This document shows, in pieces, positions 39,757-42,289 of a stretch of 42,289 bases of DNA. Numbering within the stretch: position 1 is the stretch's first letter; each line of letters begins with the position of its first letter. Position numbers and translations under genes: made by a program. The stretch lies in IMG/VR virus record IMGVR_UViG_3300021197_000307, positions 1 through 42,289 of that record. One strand, written 5' to 3'. This DNA comes from a virus. Below the pieces are notes generated by a model, which was not told the origin of the DNA, made no database searches, and saw nothing but the letters and a program-made list of their open reading frames with translations.

Positions 39757-42289
39757 ATGGCAAAATACAGGCTCTCCACTCCGCAAGGTAGCGTGCTAGT
39801 AGAGGCACCTGAAGGTGCTTCAAAGGCGGAAGTTATAAGACAATACAACGCCACAGTGGCGTATGATCTGGGGCGTGAAGCCAGACAAGGTACGGCAACT
39901 ACTCGCGCACGTCTTGATGGACAGACAGAAATCGCACGTAACACTGCAAGGTCACGTGAAGCGGGGGTTTTAGATTATTTTGGAGAAGCGCCAAAAGGTG
40001 TCGTAGGCGGTGCTGCAAACCTACTTGAGCAAGGCGCATTAGGTCTAGCTACCCTACTACCAGAATCCGCAGAACTTGTTGTTCGTGATGGCATTCAATC
40101 GGTAGGTGGCGCAGTGCAAGATTACGTGTCCCCTGACATTAACCTTGGCGATAGCGTGCCGCGCAAGTTTAGCGAAGCCGTAGGTTCCTTTGCAGGTATC
40201 GTCGGCACGTCACTTGTTAACCCGTATCTCGGCGCGGGACTCGCTGTTACCGCTGGTGTAGGTGAAGCTAGTGAACGTGCCCGTGCTGGAGGCGCTACGC
40301 AAGAAGAACGCAACCTCGCTGCCTTACAAGGTATTATTCCCGGTGCGTTAGAACTTATTCCTGCGGGACGTTTGGTCAAAGGTATCAAGCAAGTATTTAA
40401 AGGTGATGCCAATCCTGTAGAGTTAATCACAAATCGTATTCTACGGGCTACTCGTGAGGGTGGTTTTGAGGCGGGGCAAGAGGTTGCGTCCAGCATCGCT
40501 CAGAACATGATTGAGCAGGGGTACAACCCAGAGCAGGGTACGCTTGAAGGTAGCGGAGAAGCTGCAGGATATGGCTTTGGTGTAGGCGCATTAGCGCAGT
40601 CTCTACTTGACCTTGCTACACCTAGAACTCGTGGTGGCACTACAAGTGGCGCGGACACAGGGCCGCAGGGTGAGTTGTTCCCCGGTGAAGATTTGGGTCA
40701 AGCGCCGCAAAGACAAGAACCAACTCCTGAACAGGGCGAATTGTTTCCTGATGAAGATTTAGGGCAGGCACCAGAAGGACCAGACCCGCGCCAAGGAGAT
40801 TTATTCAGCCAACCTGAAGAGACGCTTGCACGCCGTGCGAAAGAGCTAGAACGAGAAAAAGAAATGGTAATGCGCCGTCCTATGGGCGAGGCGATTGCTG
40901 AGTTTGAAGCAAAAGACGACAAGTTTTTTGAAAGAAACAAACGTGAAAGAGACGCGGCTCGTAGAGGAATAGCATCCTTAGAAGCCGCCAAACAACGCCC
41001 TGCCGCAGACACGCGAGACATGCGAGATATGGTTGCCGAGTCGCAAGATCAGGTTGCCGACGAACAGGCACGGGAGCGTGAGGGTATACGCGCTGCACAA
41101 CGGGATGACGTGGCCGCGTTTGAACAACCTGATTTATTCGCGCAAGAGGTAGAACGCGAACGCCGCCGTCTGGGACCAGAAGAACTTAGAGACCCCGAAC
41201 AGTATATGGACGCAACCCTGCTTGAAGAAGCGGAAACACCTGAGTTTGTAAGGCCCGCCGCAGAACGTGATCTTGTGGACATGATAGGCGAAGACGTTAC
41301 CGCTACTGCCAGTGCCGCTGTGCGCAAAGGTAGAGAGGGCGTAGCAGAGCAAGACCTAGAAAATCGTCAAGCATTGGCAGCTCGCGCAAAAGCCGAATCA
41401 GCCGCGGAAACAGCGCAAGGTAAATTAGACGCAGACCGAGCGGCGCAAACAGAAGCTACGCGTACTAAAGTGTTGCAAGACACAGTAGCCAACGCAGGGG
41501 AAGTTCGTAGGCCCGAGGCACTCCGTAGACTTTATGAAACGGCGCTGGCAACCGCAGGTCTTGCAAACGCCAAGGCAACACCACAAGAAATGGAAAGCCT
41601 GCGCCGTGCATCTGATGTAATTCGTGCAAAAGACCCTACGGTGGAGGCCATAGCTGCGCGTGAAGAAGCAAAAGACCCACGCCAGTTGGAGATGGAAGCT
41701 AGAGTAGCGCCCAAAGGTACTACACCGTTAAGAGCCGCGGCCCTTACTCCTGAAGCTATAGGAGAGCCATTAACAACGCCGGAAAGGAAAGCTAATGCTA
41801 ATGCTAAAGGACTTGACGCAACAGGAAGTAGAGCTGGCCCTACGAGTGATCGACCAAGCAGTACAGACAGAGGAGATGGGACCGTTCGTCGTGCCGGAGA
41901 GCCTGCAGCACCTGACGACAGCGGAGTGGGATCAGCTTTGCCTAGTGATGGAGTCATTGGTGACGGAACAAAGCCGAGCAGTGATACATTAAAAACGCGT
42001 GGACCCGCTAAATCTGCTGTAGCGCAGAGGATGGCGAATGCGCCGAGACCTACAGGTGAGGGAGGGGGCGTCACTCCCGAACAAGAAGCCGCACGACTCG
42101 CTCAAGAAGAAGCGGAATATCAAGCGTATGTAGCCGCAGGAATGCCAGACGAGGACCAAAAGGTTAACCAGCCGACGGCGCGGGCCAAGGTAAAGGCCAA
42201 ACCAAAACCTGTTACACAGACACAAGGAACCACTGACGCTGGTAGCACGCGTAATACTGTAGGTGGCAAAACAATTCCGGCAGGTGCCA
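39757..42289 (+). CDS. Very large virion protein, C-terminus beyond the window
   Basis: Open from ATG 39757 to the window end (at least 844 aa, no stop). The start YRLSTPQGSVLVEAPEGASK resembles the short N-terminal domain on many phage structural and polyvalent proteins. Hydrophobic, Gly-rich helices at about 65-130 and 145-290 (DYFGEAPKGVVGGAANLLEQ, VGSFAGIVGTSLVNPYLGAG) could insert in membranes. QGELFPGEDLGQAP repeats near 307 and 327, with a related QGDLFSQPEE near 345. Then long charged helices. About 680-746 is a Ser/Asp/Gly-rich linker overlapped by another frame. Probably an ejection or multi-domain virion protein; any enzyme domain may lie downstream. Confidence 0.75.
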   Translation, partial: MAKYRLSTPQGSVLVEAPEGASKAEVIRQYNATVAYDLGREARQGTATTRARLDGQTEIARNTARSREAGVLDYFGEAPKGVVGGAANLLEQGALGLATLLPESAELVVRDGIQSVGGAVQDYVSPDINLGDSVPRKFSEAVGSFAGIVGTSLVNPYLGAGLAVTAGVGEASERARAGGATQEERNLAALQGIIPGALELIPAGRLVKGIKQVFKGDANPVELITNRILRATREGGFEAGQEVASSIAQNMIEQGYNPEQGTLEGSGEAAGYGFGVGALAQSLLDLATPRTRGGTTSGADTGPQGELFPGEDLGQAPQRQEPTPEQGELFPDEDLGQAPEGPDPRQGDLFSQPEETLARRAKELEREKEMVMRRPMGEAIAEFEAKDDKFFERNKRERDAARRGIASLEAAKQRPAADTRDMRDMVAESQDQVADEQAREREGIRAAQRDDVAAFEQPDLFAQEVERERRRLGPEELRDPEQYMDATLLEEAETPEFVRPAAERDLVDMIGEDVTATASAAVRKGREGVAEQDLENRQALAARAKAESAAETAQGKLDADRAAQTEATRTKVLQDTVANAGEVRRPEALRRLYETALATAGLANAKATPQEMESLRRASDVIRAKDPTVEAIAAREEAKDPRQLEMEARVAPKGTTPLRAAALTPEAIGEPLTTPERKANANAKGLDATGSRAGPTSDRPSSTDRGDGTVRRAGEPAAPDDSGVGSALPSDGVIGDGTKPSSDTLKTRGPAKSAVAQRMANAPRPTGEGGGVTPEQEAARLAQEEAEYQAYVAAGMPDEDQKVNQPTARAKVKAKPKPVTQTQGTTDAGSTRNTVGGKTIPAGA
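41795..41992 (+). CDS. Probable overprinted 65-aa gene inside the last large gene
   Basis: Lies entirely within the 39757 gene in another frame. It encodes 65 aa: MLMLKDLTQQEVELALRVID, then ESLQHLTTAEWDQLCLVMES and a tail ending AVIH. The sequence has regular helical spacing and resembles small phage proteins I recall. AAGGAAA (41784-41790) lies a few bases before the ATG. The host frame here codes for low-complexity Ser/Asp/Gly sequence, which would tolerate overprinting. The function is unknown; possibly a small regulator. Confidence 0.55.
   Translation: MLMLKDLTQQEVELALRVIDQAVQTEEMGPFVVPESLQHLTTAEWDQLCLVMESLVTEQSRAVIH

Noticed and set aside
1-42289. tRNA genes, insertion sequences, integrase or attachment sites
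   Set aside because: None were recognised on reading both strands; a tRNA-finding program could still detect something missed by eye.

Overview
The window is part of a tailed-phage genome (or provirus), not host chromosome. Every supported gene is on the + strand, genes are tightly packed with many 1-14 base overlaps, and the order is that of a late (virion and lysis) module. The head and neck proteins, a P22 gp10-like nozzle and very large candidate ejection proteins point to a short-tailed (podovirus-like) phage. Several families resemble those I recall from uncultured marine phages. No integrase, polymerase, tRNA, transposase or CRISPR array was seen, so host and lifestyle cannot be fixed. 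No database search was run; family names come from motif reading and memory.

Layout. 1-228: palindrome, short direct repeats and a sigma70-like promoter. 229-8443: packaging and head genes (small and large terminase, long portal, a 65-aa protein, a GroES-like co-chaperonin, scaffold, two small head proteins, Mu gpT-like major capsid). 8444-8615: terminator, promoter and a hairpin leader. 8616-13643: small basic Gly/Lys-rich proteins, two neck adaptor-like proteins, a zinc ribbon and other small virion proteins. 13652-23022: fibre and adhesin block, including a 22-residue repeat protein and three tandem beta-propeller paralogues. 23032-25121: membrane and lysis genes ending in a GTA-type holin and an M15 peptidase. 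25164-27631: tail nozzle and a C1q-like protein. 27661-29550: an acyl carrier protein, a ketoacyl synthase and a small unknown. 29552 to the end: giant internal or ejection-type proteins, the last running off the window.

How the genes fit together. Terminase packages DNA through the portal into a capsid built on the scaffold, with the phage GroES probably helping the host chaperonin fold a capsid protein. Adaptors and nozzle close the head, fibres and propellers bind the host, large helical proteins probably leave the virion with the DNA, and the holin plus M15 enzyme release progeny.

The most unusual items are the translationally coupled ACP-ketosynthase pair placed between tail and ejection genes, with intact catalytic residues and its own candidate promoter; five sets of exactly seven propeller blades in three paralogues; a probable small gene overprinted in another frame inside the last large gene (41795-41992); and a short Gly-Gly motif shared by seven otherwise unrelated virion-module proteins.
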